This document shows, one piece after another, positions 1 to 10,540 of a stretch of 64,000 nucleotides of DNA. The position numbers and the translations under genes are program-made. The stretch comes from Spiroplasma ixodetis (GTDB lineage Bacteria; Bacillota_I; Bacilli_A; Mycoplasmatales; VBWQ01): assembly GCF_027923845.1 (NCBI RefSeq), contig NZ_AP026933.1, positions 806,001 to 870,000 on the forward strand, written 5' to 3'. The notes under the pieces were generated by a model, which was given only the letters and a program-made list of their open reading frames with translations, was not told the origin of the DNA and did no database searches. Position 1 is the first letter of the stretch. Each line of letters opens with the position of its first letter.

Positions 1-424
1 TTCCTTGTTTTTTAAAACCCATATGTGAAAGACACATTTCATCAATTTGCACTGTACCTTCAACAATAAATTGAGGTTTTTGTTTTGCAATACGTGTTCT
101 GATTTTATGAGTCATTCTTCAAGCAGTTTTCAAAGTCACTCCCAATTCTTTTGCAATATCTGTTGATGGAATTCCATGTTTGGTGTTTATTCATCTAAAG
201 ATAAGATAAAACCAAGATGTTAAAGATGTTTGTGACCTTGAAAATATGGTGCCTGTGAGAATGCTAAATGTTTGATTACATTTTAAACATCTCATTCTTT
301 TTAAATCAGAAGTATTCAAATTAAAATTAAAACACCTAATACATTTGTTTTCTTTCAAATTTGCTATATATGCAAGACATTGCTGTTCAGTTTGAAAAGC
401 ATTGTTGAATTCATTCAGTTTCAT
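1..424 (-). CDS. IS1595-family transposase, N-terminal part
   Basis: The reading frame starts at the ATG following a GGAGGG ribosome binding site and is cut by the window edge. The N-terminal region has a four-cysteine zinc ribbon (CIRC...CLKC, about residues 30-52), as in IS1595-family transposases. UGA codons are read as Trp. The intact copy at 4962-5783 shows the full protein. Confidence 0.85.
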
Positions 425-459
425 TATTCCCTCCACAAGTACATGTGGGGAGAAGTCCG
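1..459 (-). mobile_element. IS1595-type element, copy 1 (partial, runs off window start)
   Basis: This is the gene-start end of the recurrent ~940-bp element. The outer end reads CGGACTTCTCCCC on the minus strand and stops at 459, only 17 bases past the pstB stop codon. The following bases ATTAATTA would be the right target duplication, but the other side lies outside the window. The end sequence is the majority subtype (CGGAC). Confidence 0.9.
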
Positions 460-476
460 ATTAATTATATATATTT

Positions 477-1310
477 TTAACCAAATCTGCCGGTAATATA
501 ATCTTCTGTTCTTTTATCTTTTGGTCGTGAAAATATTTTTTTAGTATTATTATATTCAATGACTTCTCCATTTAAGAAAAAGGCAGTTTTATCAGAAATT
601 CGTGCTGCTTGTTGCATTGAATGTGTAACAACAATAATTGTAAAGTCTGATTTTAAATCATTCATTAAGTCTTCAATTTTAGATGCGGCAATCGGATCTA
701 GAGCTGAAGTTGGTTCATCCATTAATAGTACTTCTGGTTTTAGGGCAATAGCACGAGCAATACATAAACGTTGTTGTTGTCCACCTGATAATGATAATGC
801 TGAATCGAATAAGTGTTGAGCAACTTCATCTCATAAAGCCGCTTTTTTTAAAGCATCTTCGACAATTTGATTTAGAATCTTTTTATTTTTAATGCCTTGA
901 TTTTTTGGGCCATATGCCACATTTTCATAAATTGACATTGGAAAGGGATTAGGTTTTTGAAATACCATTCCAACTTTAGTTCGTAATGAAATAATATTTT
1001 TTTTATTTTCATAAATATCTTCATTATTAAATAATATTTGTCCATTAATTTTAACACCATCAATTAAATCATTCATTCTATTTAAAGTTCGTAGTAATGT
1101 TGATTTGCCACAACCACTTGGTCCAATAAAAGCGGTTACTTGATTACGACTTATTTCTAAATTTATATTAAATAAAGCCTGTTTTTTGCCATGATTATAG
1201 AAGAAATTTAAATTTTTAATAGTAAAAACATAATTACTTTTTGGAATATTTTCTATATTTGATAAATTATTTGATTTGTTATTTGGTTTTTTCTTAAATT
1301 TATCTTTCAC
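477..1310 (-). CDS. pstB: Phosphate ABC transporter ATP-binding protein PstB
   Basis: ATPase that powers phosphate import by the PstSCAB complex at the cytoplasmic face of the membrane. The 277-residue product shows a Walker A motif GPSGCGKST, the ABC signature LSGGQQQR, a Walker B stretch ending [12 protein letters not shown], and the switch histidine in VVTHSM. The segment [20 protein letters not shown] is typical of PstB. It has an N-terminal extension of about 30 Lys/Asn-rich residues before the ABC domain. It lies 26 bases downstream of the permease gene on the same strand, so the three genes form one operon. An IS copy sits just after its stop codon. Identification is firm. Confidence 0.95.
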
Positions 1311-1336
1311 TTTTAAAAAGTAAGGTTTAATTACAT

Positions 1337-3358
1337 TTACTTTTCTTTTTTTATTGCTATTCGTTGATTCTTTATTGCTTTCATTTTTTCTTTTAATAAT
1401 TCAATTGAGCATTTTGTTTTCACCCCGATTCCTGTTGTTAAACTTTTTTCAAAATGTTTTGCTATAAAGTTTAAAATAAATATTAGTATAACTGTTATTA
1501 GTGCTGTTTGGTACATCATTCCTAATTTATTAGGGTCATTTGATTCTTTATTAACTAATAAAATATGGGTTGTTAAAGTTTGTCCTGAACTTAAGAAACC
1601 TTTATTGGGAAAAGCAACAGTGCTTCCTAATGTTAGATAAACTGGTGCTGATTCACCAATAATTCTACCCATTGATAAAATCATACTAGTAATAATGCCA
1701 CCAATGGCAGCTGGAATAACTACTTTTCTTATTGTTTCAAATTTACTAGTACCTAGTGCTAATGATGCTTCGCGATATTCAATAGGTACTGATTTTAATG
1801 TATCTTCTACTGCTCTAATAATAAGTGGTAAAATAACAATTGTTAATGTTAAACTAGCAGCAATTGCTGAGAAACTTATTTGTAAGAAAGTAATAAAAAA
1901 AGTAAATCCAAACATACCAAAGATAATTGATGGTGTAGAAGCTAAGGTATTTAGCACAAAACGTAATATTGAAGAAAATCAACCATTTTTGGCATATTCG
2001 TGAAGATAAATTGCACCAATAATACCTAATGGCATAGCAATAGTAATTGTTGTTAATACCAATAAACATGTCATTGTGATAATTGATAAGTAACCTTCAT
2101 CACCAGTTGTTGAAATTAAAGTTGCAAAATTAAAATTGAAAATGCTACTACCAGCATTACCACTAATGTTGAAGATACCATTAATAATAATATCACCAAT
2201 AATTCAAATAATTAATCCCATAGTAATAAAACAAGCTAGCCCCATAAAGAATAATCGAAAATAGTCTTTAAAGTATTTTCAGCCTTGATTTTTAATAGTT
2301 TTTTCACTAATAGTTAACATTAGTTGATTATCAGATAGATTTATTTTTTTTAAATTATAATTTCGTGGTTTTTTATGACCTTTTGCTTTTTTATCACTAC
2401 GTTTATAAATTATTAAAACAATAAAGTTAATTATTGAAACTATAATAAATAAAAATAAACCAATTCCATATAATGCTGATATTTGTTGAGAACTAACTGC
2501 TTCTCCAATTTCTAGTCCAATTACTCCCGCTAAAGTAGAAATTGAACTAAATAAAAATGCAAGTGGACCATGTGCAAAATTTGGGGTTAGAGTATTATTA
2601 CCAGCAATCATAACAACGGCCATTGTTTCACCGATGACTCTTCCAAATCCAAAAATTATTGCACCAATGATTTTGGTTTTTGCTGCTTTAAAAATGACTT
2701 TAAAACTAGTGTCAGTCCTGCTAATACCTAGTGCTAATGATGCATATAGATAAGATTTTGGTACTCGAGTAATAGCATTAACAGATAATGAAATAATTGT
2801 TGGTAATGCCATCATTGATAAAATAAAACTTGCTGTCATCATATTTTCTTTGGTTGGTGCTCCCATTTTTACAAAAATAGGGCCAATGGTCATTAAACCA
2901 AAAGCACCAAAAATAACTGAAGGAATACCAGATAATAATTCTACTAAAGTTAATGTTGTTTTTTTTAATTTTGGTGGTAAAAATTCACATATAAATAATG
3001 ATGTTAGTAAACTTAAAGGAACAGCAAGTATCATTGAAAATAGTGCAACTCAAAAAGTGGCAACGATAAAGGCAATAATACCAAAACTATTAGCACTAGG
3101 TAATCATTTACTATTTCCTAACATTTTAAATCAATTTAGAAAACTCATATTACTAAATGTTTGACCGATAATAAAACCAATTAATAATGAAGCGGCAATT
3201 AGTGCTAATGAAGATATAGACAATACACAAATTTTAGCAATCAGATCATAAGTATGTTTTTTTTGTTGACTAATAAAAACATTTTTTGGATCATGATTTT
3301 TATTAAAATGATTAAAAGTTATTTTATGTCAAAACTTTTTAAAAGATTTGGATTTCAT
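1337..3358 (-). CDS. Fused phosphate permease PstC-PstA
   Basis: One 673-residue reading frame contains two consecutive ABC permease domains. The first (about residues 30-330) has the EAA-like segment [16 protein letters not shown] and [13 protein letters not shown]. The second (about 370-640) has [19 protein letters not shown] and [13 protein letters not shown]. The first matches PstC and the second PstA. In most bacteria these are separate proteins; here no stop or start separates them and the linker is Lys-rich and cytoplasmic in character. The start follows AGGAG, and many internal UGA codons must be read as Trp. It lies between pstS and pstB and should form the entire membrane channel for phosphate. 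Confidence 0.9.
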
Positions 3359-3372
3359 TTATTAATACTCCT

Positions 3373-4338
3373 TTATGGAAAATTGTTTAATCACTGATTT
3401 AAATCATAATTTAATTTGTCAGTTAATGCTACTGCTGATTGTGCGTACTGAGTTTCTGAAAAAGCAGGAACTACGTATTCGTTATGACCTGGATAGTCAG
3501 GAATAAACAAGAATTTTAGAAATTTAACTAAAGTATTAATTTCTTTAAAATTTTTATTTATTAAACCTGTAAATGGTCGTGATAACTGATAAGTACCATT
3601 TTTAATGGTGTCTAAACTTGGAGCAATATTTTCTCAATTAGCAATATGAATATTAGTGAATTGTTTATTCGAATCTAATTGTTTTTTATCTGAATATGAA
3701 CTATAGCCAACACCACCACTAGACATATTAAACATTTGTGTACTTGAATTAACAGTTATTGCTTGTGGATAATATGCTTTTGAATCACCCAGAACTTTTT
3801 CATTAAAAACATCTCGTGTTCCTGAACCATTTTCTCTAGTATAAGCTAAAATTTTGAGGTCACAAGTTGGTTTGATTCAACCTTGATTTGGTTCTGAAGT
3901 ATTTTGTGGAAATAAATCTCTTCAGAAAATAGGTGATTTCGATAAATACATTTTTTTTACTTTATCTTGTGTAAAATTTAGAGGTTTATTATTACCTAAG
4001 CAATCTTGTGGCAAATTATAAACTAAAATCATGCCATCTTTTGATAAAACAAAAGAAATTAAATTATTATTAGGAGTTGTATATTCTTTCGAAAGTCAGC
4101 CAATACCAAACATATTTTTATTAACTGGAATTACTGCTGCATCTGAACCTAAACTGTTATAAGTAAAGTCTGCTTCTTTATGATTATCGGGATAGTCTTC
4201 CATTAATGTATGCATTAAAGGTGCTACTGAAGTTGAACCCCCCATAATAAAATAGGGTTTATGACTAACTAAAGTTAAAATAAAAATACTAATCATTGTG
4301 ATTAATCAAAATAATGACAAAATTCTTTTTTTTAGCAT
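3373..4338 (-). CDS. pstS: Phosphate-binding protein PstS
   Basis: Extracytoplasmic phosphate receptor of the Pst system, first gene of the operon. The 321-residue product begins with a basic stretch and one hydrophobic segment (about residues 5-26), likely an uncleaved anchor because no lipobox cysteine is visible. The phosphate-contact motifs are present: GGSTSVAP near residue 33 and SGTRDVF near residue 165. Only 14 bases separate its stop from the permease start. A promoter should lie upstream of 4338, but I see no clear Pho-type operator. Confidence 0.92.
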
Positions 4339-4479
4339 ATAAATCCACCCAACTGAGAGTTTTCTTTATCATACACGTATTATAACAATATAATTGATAA
4401 AAACTAGAAAAATTATTTCATTTTTATAAAAAATGTAGGTTCTAGACTATATTATTAATATTTTTAATTTAATATAAAA

Positions 4480-4512
4480 AATAAAAGAAAAGTATTTCTT
4501 TCTTTTATTAGT
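4480..4512 (-). terminator. Terminator downstream of rpmB
   Basis: Inverted repeat of the form AATAAAAGAAA / TTTCTTTTATT. On the minus strand it is followed by a T-rich stretch. It lies just past rpmB and before pstS, fitting the end of the rpmB transcript. Confidence 0.55.
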
Positions 4513-4548
4513 ATTCTTTATTTATATATTTCAAAAGATAAAATAACT

Positions 4549-4740
4549 TTATTTTTTATTATCTAAAGCATTATTTTTCTTTAAATTTTTTAAAGTACGA
4601 GCACTAATCATTAAAGTTTTTCCACCAATTTTTACTGGTTGTAAGTTTGGATTTCATTTTCTTCTAGAAGAGTTCATCGCATGCGAACGGTTGTTACCAG
4701 CTAGTGGACCAATACCACTTAAAGCACATTTTCTTGCCAT
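4549..4740 (-). CDS. rpmB: 50S ribosomal protein L28
   Basis: Small basic ribosomal protein of the large subunit. The 63-residue sequence opens MARKCALSGIGPLAGNNRSH, continues with RRKWNPNLQPV and ends in a Lys-rich tail, matching bacterial L28 in length and motifs. The start follows AAGGAG. It is monocistronic: a terminator-like hairpin lies downstream and an IS element lies upstream of its promoter region. Confidence 0.95.
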
Positions 4741-4775
4741 AGTTATTTTCTCCTTATTAATGTTTTAACTAATAA

Positions 4776-4781
4776 ATAATA
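4776..4781 (-). promoter_or_regulatory. -10 element of the rpmB promoter
   Basis: On the minus strand the sequence TGGTATTAT, an extended -10 form, lies about 36 bases before the rpmB start codon. No good -35 is seen in the A/T-rich sequence above it. Confidence 0.4.
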
Positions 4782-4926
4782 CCATATTTATTTATTTATT
4801 TTAAAAAAAATTAAAATTTATTTGCAAAAAATTGAATATTTACTAGGTCATTATTTTAATAAGAAAAATTTAAATTATATATTTTTTTTAAAAAAATAAA
4901 AAATATGTTATAAATAAACTATATTA

Positions 4927-5867
4927 CGGACTTCTCCCCACATGTACTTGTGGAGGGAATAATGAAACTGAATGAATTCAACAATGCTTTTCAAACTGAA
5001 CAGCAATGTCTTGCATATATAGCAAATTTGAAAGAAAACAAATGTATTAGGTGTTTTAGTTTTAATTTGAATACTTCTGATTTAAAAAGAATGAGATGTT
5101 TAAAATGTAATCAAAGATTTAGCATTCTCACAGGCACCATATTTTCAAGGTCACAAACATCTTTAACATCTTGGTTTTATCTTATCTTTAGATGAATAAA
5201 CACCAAACATGGAATTCCATCAACAGATATTGCAAAAGAATTGGGAGTGACTTTGAAAACTGCTTGAAGAATGACTCATAAAATCAGAACACGTATTGCA
5301 AAACAAAAACCTCAATTTATTGTTGAAGGTACAGTGCAAATTGATGAAATGTATCTTTCACATATGGGTTTTAAAAAACAAGGAAGATCCTTGTTGAATA
5401 AAACCTTGATTGTTGGCATTTATCAAAAAACAACCAACAATCTGATTGTGAAAGTATTGAAAAACGCAAACAGTAAAAATCTTTTGCAGTTTGCAAAAAA
5501 CCACATTTCTTCAAAATGTCTTGTATATACTGATTCTTGAAAAGGATATTGCGATTTTAAATCAGTTTTCACTAAGCATGAAACAGTTAACCATCAAGAT
5601 GGCTATGTTTCAAAAATTGGTGTAAATACCAACCAAATTGAATCAGTTTGAAAACATATAAGAAGAACATTTAAAACACATATCAAAGTTGCAAAACATC
5701 ATGTTCATTTATATGCTAAAGAAGCTGCATATAAATTCAACAAGATACCTAGTTTTGAAACTGTAATGCTATGTTTGATTTAAAAATATGGGGAGAAGTC
5801 CGTAGATAGGCTTTTCTCAGCATTTATGTGATAAAATTAAAATAGTACATAAATGCTGAGAAAAGCC
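4927..5867 (+). mobile_element. IS1595-type element, copy 2 (complete, 941 bp)
   Basis: Complete element flanked by the perfect 8-bp duplication CTATATTA (4919-4926 and 5868-5875). The left end is CGGACTTCTCCCCACATG and the right end is GAGAAAAGCC. The right end is not the inner GGGGAGAAGTCCG repeat but lies about 65 bases further out, after a perfect hairpin GGCTTTTCTCAGCATTTATG / CATAAATGCTGAGAAAAGCC. The insertion splits the region just upstream of the HPr gene at its probable -10 box. Confidence 0.95.
4962..5783 (+). CDS. IS1595-family transposase, intact
   Basis: Reference copy for this family in the window: 273 residues when UGA is read as Trp. Order: zinc ribbon (about residues 30-52); helix-turn-helix region around STDIAKELGVTLKTAWRM; then a DDE-type domain with IDEMYLSH (first Asp), VYTDSWKGY (second Asp) and NTNQIESVWKHIRRTFK (acidic third residue). 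This is the IS1595-family arrangement. The start follows GGAGGG. Frame is open to the TAA within the right end. Confidence 0.93.
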
Positions 5868-5907
5868 CTATATTATACAAATTTTTAAGAAATCTTGGAG
5901 GAAAAAA

Positions 5908-6255
5908 ATGAATTGTATTATTTATGCTGTGCAAATTGATGATGAAAAAAAGATTGGTTTACATGCACGACCAATAGCCAAAATTGCAGCTGCTATTAGT
6001 AAGTATAAAAATATTGAGGTAGAAGTCATTAAATTACCTGATAATGCAGATATTACGAAGTCAGTAAAACTTACTGGTAATGAAACTAAAGTTAAAGCTA
6101 AGTCAGTTCTTAATTTTCTAGGTTTACAAGCAAAAAATTTTAGTAAAATTGCTTTTATTATTACAAAAATGGATGAAAAAGTAGAAGATAAAAAACTTGA
6201 AGAAGTTAAATCAGAAATTATTTCTTTATTAAAAGAAGAAAAATTAATAAAGTAA
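5908..6255 (+). CDS. HPr-family phosphocarrier protein
   Basis: Phosphate relay protein of the sugar phosphotransferase system. The active-site histidine lies in IGLHARP (about residue 20) and the regulatory serine in KAKSVLNFLG. At 115 residues it is longer than the usual ~88: there is an extra stretch (about 47-60) between the two motifs and a charged C-terminal helix. These differences suggest a second, HPr-like paralogue rather than the main ptsH, so I leave the symbol empty. Start follows TTGGAGG. A strong terminator follows, so it is transcribed alone. An IS element sits 40 bases upstream. Confidence 0.8.
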   Translation: MNCIIYAVQIDDEKKIGLHARPIAKIAAAISKYKNIEVEVIKLPDNADITKSVKLTGNETKVKAKSVLNFLGLQAKNFSKIAFIITKMDEKVEDKKLEEVKSEIISLLKEEKLIK

Positions 6256-6257
6256 AT

Positions 6258-6300
6258 GGTTTTAAAAAAAGTATTCTTTTGAATACTTTTTTTAAAACCA
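6258..6300 (+). terminator. Rho-independent terminator after the HPr-like gene
   Basis: Near-perfect inverted repeat GGTTTTAAAAAAAGTATTC / GAATACTTTTTTTAAAACC with a four-base loop directly after the stop codon. Confidence 0.85.
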
Positions 6301-6364
6301 TTTATCCTTATGATATAATTATTTACGTTCTTAAAATATTAAATTATATAAATGGAGGCATTTA

Positions 6365-6886
6365 ATGAGCGAAATTAACAAAAATAAAGAAATAATAATT
6401 TCAGAACAAGGTTTAGAAAAGTTAAAAACTGAATTATATAAACGAATTAATGTTGAACGTGAATCAATAAAAGAACGATTAAAAGCAGCTAGGGCTGATG
6501 GCGATTTATCAGAAAATGCTGATTATACTAGTGCGCGTGAAGAGCAAGGCAAAAATGAAGCACGCATTCAAGAACTTGAAACGATTATTACTAGTGCTGT
6601 TATTCTTGAAGAACAAAAACAACGTAAAAATAGTAATATCAAAGCAGTTCGTGTTGGTAGTTGAGTAACAATTGTAAAAATTAAAGATGGTAAAATTGTT
6701 TCTGAATCAGAAGAAAAATTTAAAATTGTTGGAAGTATTGAAAGTAATCCATTTGAAGGATTAATTTCTAATGAGTGCCCATTAGCAGTATCAATTATGA
6801 ATTGTGTTGTTGGTGATATTGTTGATATTAAAGGTATTAAAGAAACATATAAGGTAAAAATTATAGAAGTAAAAAATCAATTATAA
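6365..6886 (+). CDS. greA: Transcription elongation factor GreA
   Basis: Stimulates cleavage of backtracked RNA by RNA polymerase. The 173-residue product has the N-terminal antiparallel coiled coil with the acidic tip (RADGDLSENADYTSAREEQG, about residues 45-64), and a C-terminal FKBP-like domain containing NPFEGLISNECPL. Length is slightly above the usual ~158 because of a short N-terminal extension. Start follows TGGAGG. Identification is firm. Confidence 0.95.
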
Positions 6887-7113
6887 ATAATTAAACAGAA
6901 TGATAATTATAAGTTTTGTTTTCTTTAGTATCTAAATTACTTTGTTGTTTGATTTTTTCAAAATTATTATCTGGGATTTTTAAGCAATTATTTAGTAATT
7001 CTTTTATGTTAGAATTTTCAATATTAAAGTTTTCACATATTTCTTTTAAAGAAAGTTTAGTTTCAAAGTATGTTTCATCATTTTTAATAGTTATACCTTC
7101 TTTAATAATTTTA

Positions 7114-8054
7114 GACTTTTCTCCCTTTATGTACTATTTTTAAATCTTATCACATAAATGCTGAGAAAAGCCTATCTACGAACTTCTCCCCACATTTTTA
7201 AATAAAACATAGCATTACAGTTTCAAAACTAGGTATGTTATTGAATTTATATGCAGCTTCTTTTGCATATAAATGAATATGATGTTTTGCAAATTTGATA
7301 TGTGTTTTAAATGTTCTTCGTATATGTTTTCATACTGACTCAATTTGGTTGGTATTTACACCAGTTTTTGAAACATAGCCATCTTGATGGTTAACTGTTT
7401 CATGCTTAGTGAAAACCGATTTCAAATCGCGATATCCTTTTCAAAAATCAGTATGTACAACACACTTTGAAGAAATGTGGTTTATTGCAAACTGCAAAAG
7501 ATTTTTACTGTTTGCGTTTTTCAATACTTTCACAATCAGATTGTTGGTTGTTTTTTGATAAATGCCAACAATCAAGGTTTTATTCAACAAGGATCTTCCT
7601 TGTTTTTTAAACCCCATATGTGAAAGATACATTTCATCCATTTGCACTATGCCTTCAACAATGAATTGAGGTTTTTGTTTAGCAATGGCACTTCGGATTT
7701 TATGACCCATTCTTCAAGCTGTTTTCAAGGTCACTCCCAATTCTTTTGCAACATCAGTTGATGGAATTCCATGTTTGGTGTTTATTCATCTAAAAATGAG
7801 ATAAAACCAAGATATTAAAGGTGTTTGTGACTTTGAAAATATAGTGCCCGTGAGAATACTGAATGTTTGATGACATTTCAAACATCTCATTCTTCTTAAA
7901 TTAGAAGTATTCAAATTAAAACTAGAACACCTACTACATTTGATTTGTTTCAAACTTGCTATATATGCAAGACATTGTTTTTCAGTTTGAAAAGTATTAT
8001 TGAACTCATTCAATTTCATTGTTTCCTCCACAAGTACATGTGGGGAGAAGTTCG
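7114..8054 (-). mobile_element. IS1595-type element, copy 3 (complete, subtype B)
   Basis: 941 bp, flanked by the perfect duplication TAATTTTA (7106-7113 and 8055-8062). It belongs to a diverged subtype: the transposase-start end is CGAACTTCTCCCC rather than CGGAC. Its far end reads GACTTTTCTCCC, where all other copies have GGCTTTTCTC, a one-base change at the terminal repeat. Confidence 0.95.
7198..8019 (-). CDS. IS1595-family transposase, subtype B, intact
   Basis: 273-residue frame, open throughout. It differs from the majority copies at many positions (for example NTFQTEKQ for NAFQTEQQ, KQIKCSRC for KENKCIRC, and IRSAIAKQ for IRTRIAKQ), but the zinc ribbon and catalytic motifs are unchanged. 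Confidence 0.92.
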
Positions 8055-8536
8055 TAATTTTATTTTTAAGTCATTAATTTCAGTTATATATGATGAATTT
8101 GGTAATTTTTTTTGATTAATTTCAAATTTTGGTAAATTAAAAGTTGCTGTTATTACTCATGGGATATCTATTTTTTAAATGCAACTGCATTATGGTAAGC
8201 ATTTTTTAAAAATTCTTGTAATTCTTTAGAAAAAATGGTTGCTTTTGAACTATTGTAAATTGAGTGTTGAACATTAATTAGATCTTTTTGATTATAATCA
8301 ATCATTATTTCTAAATTTAAACGTTTACTTTTTAATTTAAAAGTATTATTTTTTAATATTGTTTTTATAATTTCATATGATTTTGGCATATAAATATCCT
8401 TTCTTTTTTTTAACTTATTAAATAATTATTTAATACTAAATTAATTATATATTATGTTGAATTTTAATGTGGTAATAGGATTTTTAAATAACATTATAAG
8501 TTTAATTTAAAAAGATATTATTAAAATATTATTATT

Positions 8537-9952
8537 TTAGAATAATAAGTTATTTGGTGTACGAGGAAAAGGAATAACATCTCTAATATTATTAATACCA
8601 GTAATAAACATTAAAAATCTTTCTAGACCTAAACCAAAACCAGCACTTGGTGCATATCCATATTTTCTTAAATCAAAATATCATTGTAGATCATTACCTT
8701 CAATTTTGAATTGAGTTTTATTTTTTAGTAATTGTTCATAATTATCTTCACGAACAGAACCACCAATTAATTCACCAATCCCTGGCACTAATAAATCCAT
8801 AGCTGCCACTGTTTTTTGTTGTGGATGATTACTATCAATTGGATTAAGTTTCATGTAAAAAGCTTTGATGGTTTGTGGATAGTTAATAACAAAAGTTGGT
8901 TGTTTAGTTATTTCTTCACATAAATATCTTTCATGTTCTGATTGTAAATCAATTCCTCATTTAATTTCATTAAATTCAAATTTTTTTCCTTTTTTTTGTG
9001 CATTTAAAAGTAATTCAATGACTTTTGTATAAGTAATAACTTTAAAATCAGATTTAAAATTGGCAATTTTTTCTAATTTTTCAATTAGTGATTGTTCATT
9101 TTTAGTTTCTTGTTTTTGTTCTAAGAATTTTAATTCAGAATTACAATTATTTAGAACATCTCTAATAACAGTTTTTATTACTTTTTGGGCTAGTATAATA
9201 TTATCTTGTAGATTACTAAAGGTAAATTCTGGTTCTACCATTCAAAATTCTGCTGCGTGACGTGTAGTATTAGATTTTTCAGCACGAAATGTTGGTCCAA
9301 ATGTGTAAACTTTTTGTAAAGATTGAGCGTAGGCTTCAGCATTTAACTGACCACTAACAGTTAATGAGGCTTTTTTCCCAAAAAAATCCTTTTCATATTT
9401 ATCATTAGTTATAGTAGTAACAATAAAATTTTCACCAGCACCTTCAGCATCATTAGCTGTAATAAGAGGACTATGTAGGTAAATAAATTGATTATCATGG
9501 AAAAATTTATGAATAGATCATGATACTTGATCACGAATTCTAAATAATGACAAGAAAGTATTAGTACGAACACGTAAGTGTGCGTGTTCACGAAGAAATT
9601 CATTTGTATGTTCTTTTTTTTGGATTGGATAATCATTAGCGCATATGTTGTAGACAGTAGCAGTAATTACTTTTAGTTCAAATGGTTGTTTTGCATTTGG
9701 TGTTAAAATTAAATTACCAGTAATAGTAACAGCACTACCAGTAGTAACATTAGTTAAATTGTTATTATTTTCTAAATTTGGATCATATACTACTTGTAAG
9801 TTATTAATTGAAGAACCATCGTTTAAATCTAAAAACCCAACTTTTTTACTATTTCGATTAGAACGAACCCAACCGTTAACAGTTACTTGTGTTGGTATTT
9901 TTTTAGTTTTATCGTTACTATTAATAAATAAATTATTAATTGTGTAAATCAT
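8537..9952 (-). CDS. asnS: Asparagine-tRNA ligase
   Basis: Charges tRNA-Asn with asparagine. The 471-residue product has an N-terminal OB-fold anticodon-binding domain ([20 protein letters not shown]) and a class II catalytic core: motif 2 around [20 protein letters not shown] and motif 3 in [15 protein letters not shown]. The ending [11 protein letters not shown] is typical of AsnRS. Length fits the family. The start follows AGGAGG. It is alone, with the Nudix-like stub divergently placed upstream. Confidence 0.95.
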
Positions 9953-10079
9953 TATTGTTCCTCCTATTTATTTTTATATAATAAATAAATTATATATTAA
10001 CTATTATCTTAGTAGGGAATTATTTATGATTTTTTTCATTAATATTTGGGATAAATTTTATTTTTAGTTAGTATAAAAT

Positions 10080-10110
10080 TTGAAATTCAATTTTAAGTTA
10101 ATGTTATAAT
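10080..10110 (+). promoter_or_regulatory. Probable promoter of the Nudix-like gene
   Basis: TATAAT at 10105-10110, 26 bases before the start codon at 10137. A TTGAAA at 10080 could act as -35, though the 19-base spacing is long. Confidence 0.4.
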
Positions 10111-10136
10111 ATTACTTATAGTAAAGGGGGTTTATT

Positions 10137-10295
10137 ATGGGCAAATTTTTAAAGTTAATTACTAATGGCTTTATGATAGGTGTTAGTGAACCATGATGTA
10201 ATAATGAAGGAGTTGCAGTTTTACCTTTTGTATATAAATATAATCAATATTGATTTTTATTAATGAAAGAGGGAGCGTGTTGAAGATGTCGATAA
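10137..10295 (+). pseudogene. Nudix-like hydrolase stub truncated by prophage copy 1
   Basis: Start follows AAAGGGGG. The first ~46 residues (MGKFLKLITNGFMIG... EGVAVLPF...WFLLMKE) resemble the N-terminal strand region of Nudix hydrolases, with no catalytic box. At GGGAGCG (10271) the sequence switches to the prophage left end, and the frame stops seven codons later. No continuation of the gene is visible in the window. The family call rests on a short stretch and is tentative. Confidence 0.5.
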
Positions 10296-10356
10296 CTAAT
10301 CATTTTCAAAAATAAAAACTTTCTTTTTTTAGCCTTGAATTAAAAATAAATGACAA

Positions 10357-10388
10357 AAGACGAGAATAAAATTCTTGTCTTTTTTTGT
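10357..10388 (+). terminator. Hairpin in the prophage left end
   Basis: AAAGACGAGAAT / ATTCTTGTCTTT with an A-rich loop, followed by a run of T. The same hairpin occurs at 38117-38147 in copy 2 and, with changes, near 61572-61603 in copy 3. Confidence 0.6.
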
Positions 10389-10540
10389 AATTGTAAAATT
10401 TTAAAATTTTTAATAAATCTCTTTAACGCTATTATCAACACGTGTTAGGGAACTAAAAAAGTGAACTACAACACAGTTGTTAAAAATAGTAGCTAGCATG
10501 TGGACTTGCATGGATAAATAAAAAGTGGAGTGATACCTAA

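Larger units (their letters stand above)
6888..8389 (-). pseudogene. Hypothetical gene broken by an IS copy and a frameshift
   Basis: Starting at 8389 after AAGGA, the frame reads MPKSYEIIKTILKNN... for 73 residues to a stop at 8168. Shifting by one base in the A-run at about 8176 restores a frame (IDIPWVITATFNL...) that runs into an IS1595 copy at 8054. The same frame resumes at 7113 beyond the element and ends at 6898. The complete protein would be about 195 residues, without membrane segments. I do not recognise it. The one-base loss may be real decay or a homopolymer sequencing error. Confidence 0.6.

Noticed and set aside
1695..3164. Plus-strand open frames of about 100 codons across the Pst permease gene (1695-2003, 2850-3164)
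   Set aside because: They lie wholly antisense to a well-supported membrane protein gene and have no RBS or recognisable product.
6916..7143. A 75-codon plus-strand frame after greA
   Set aside because: It is antisense to the broken hypothetical gene that continues across IS1595 copy 3 and runs into the IS end.
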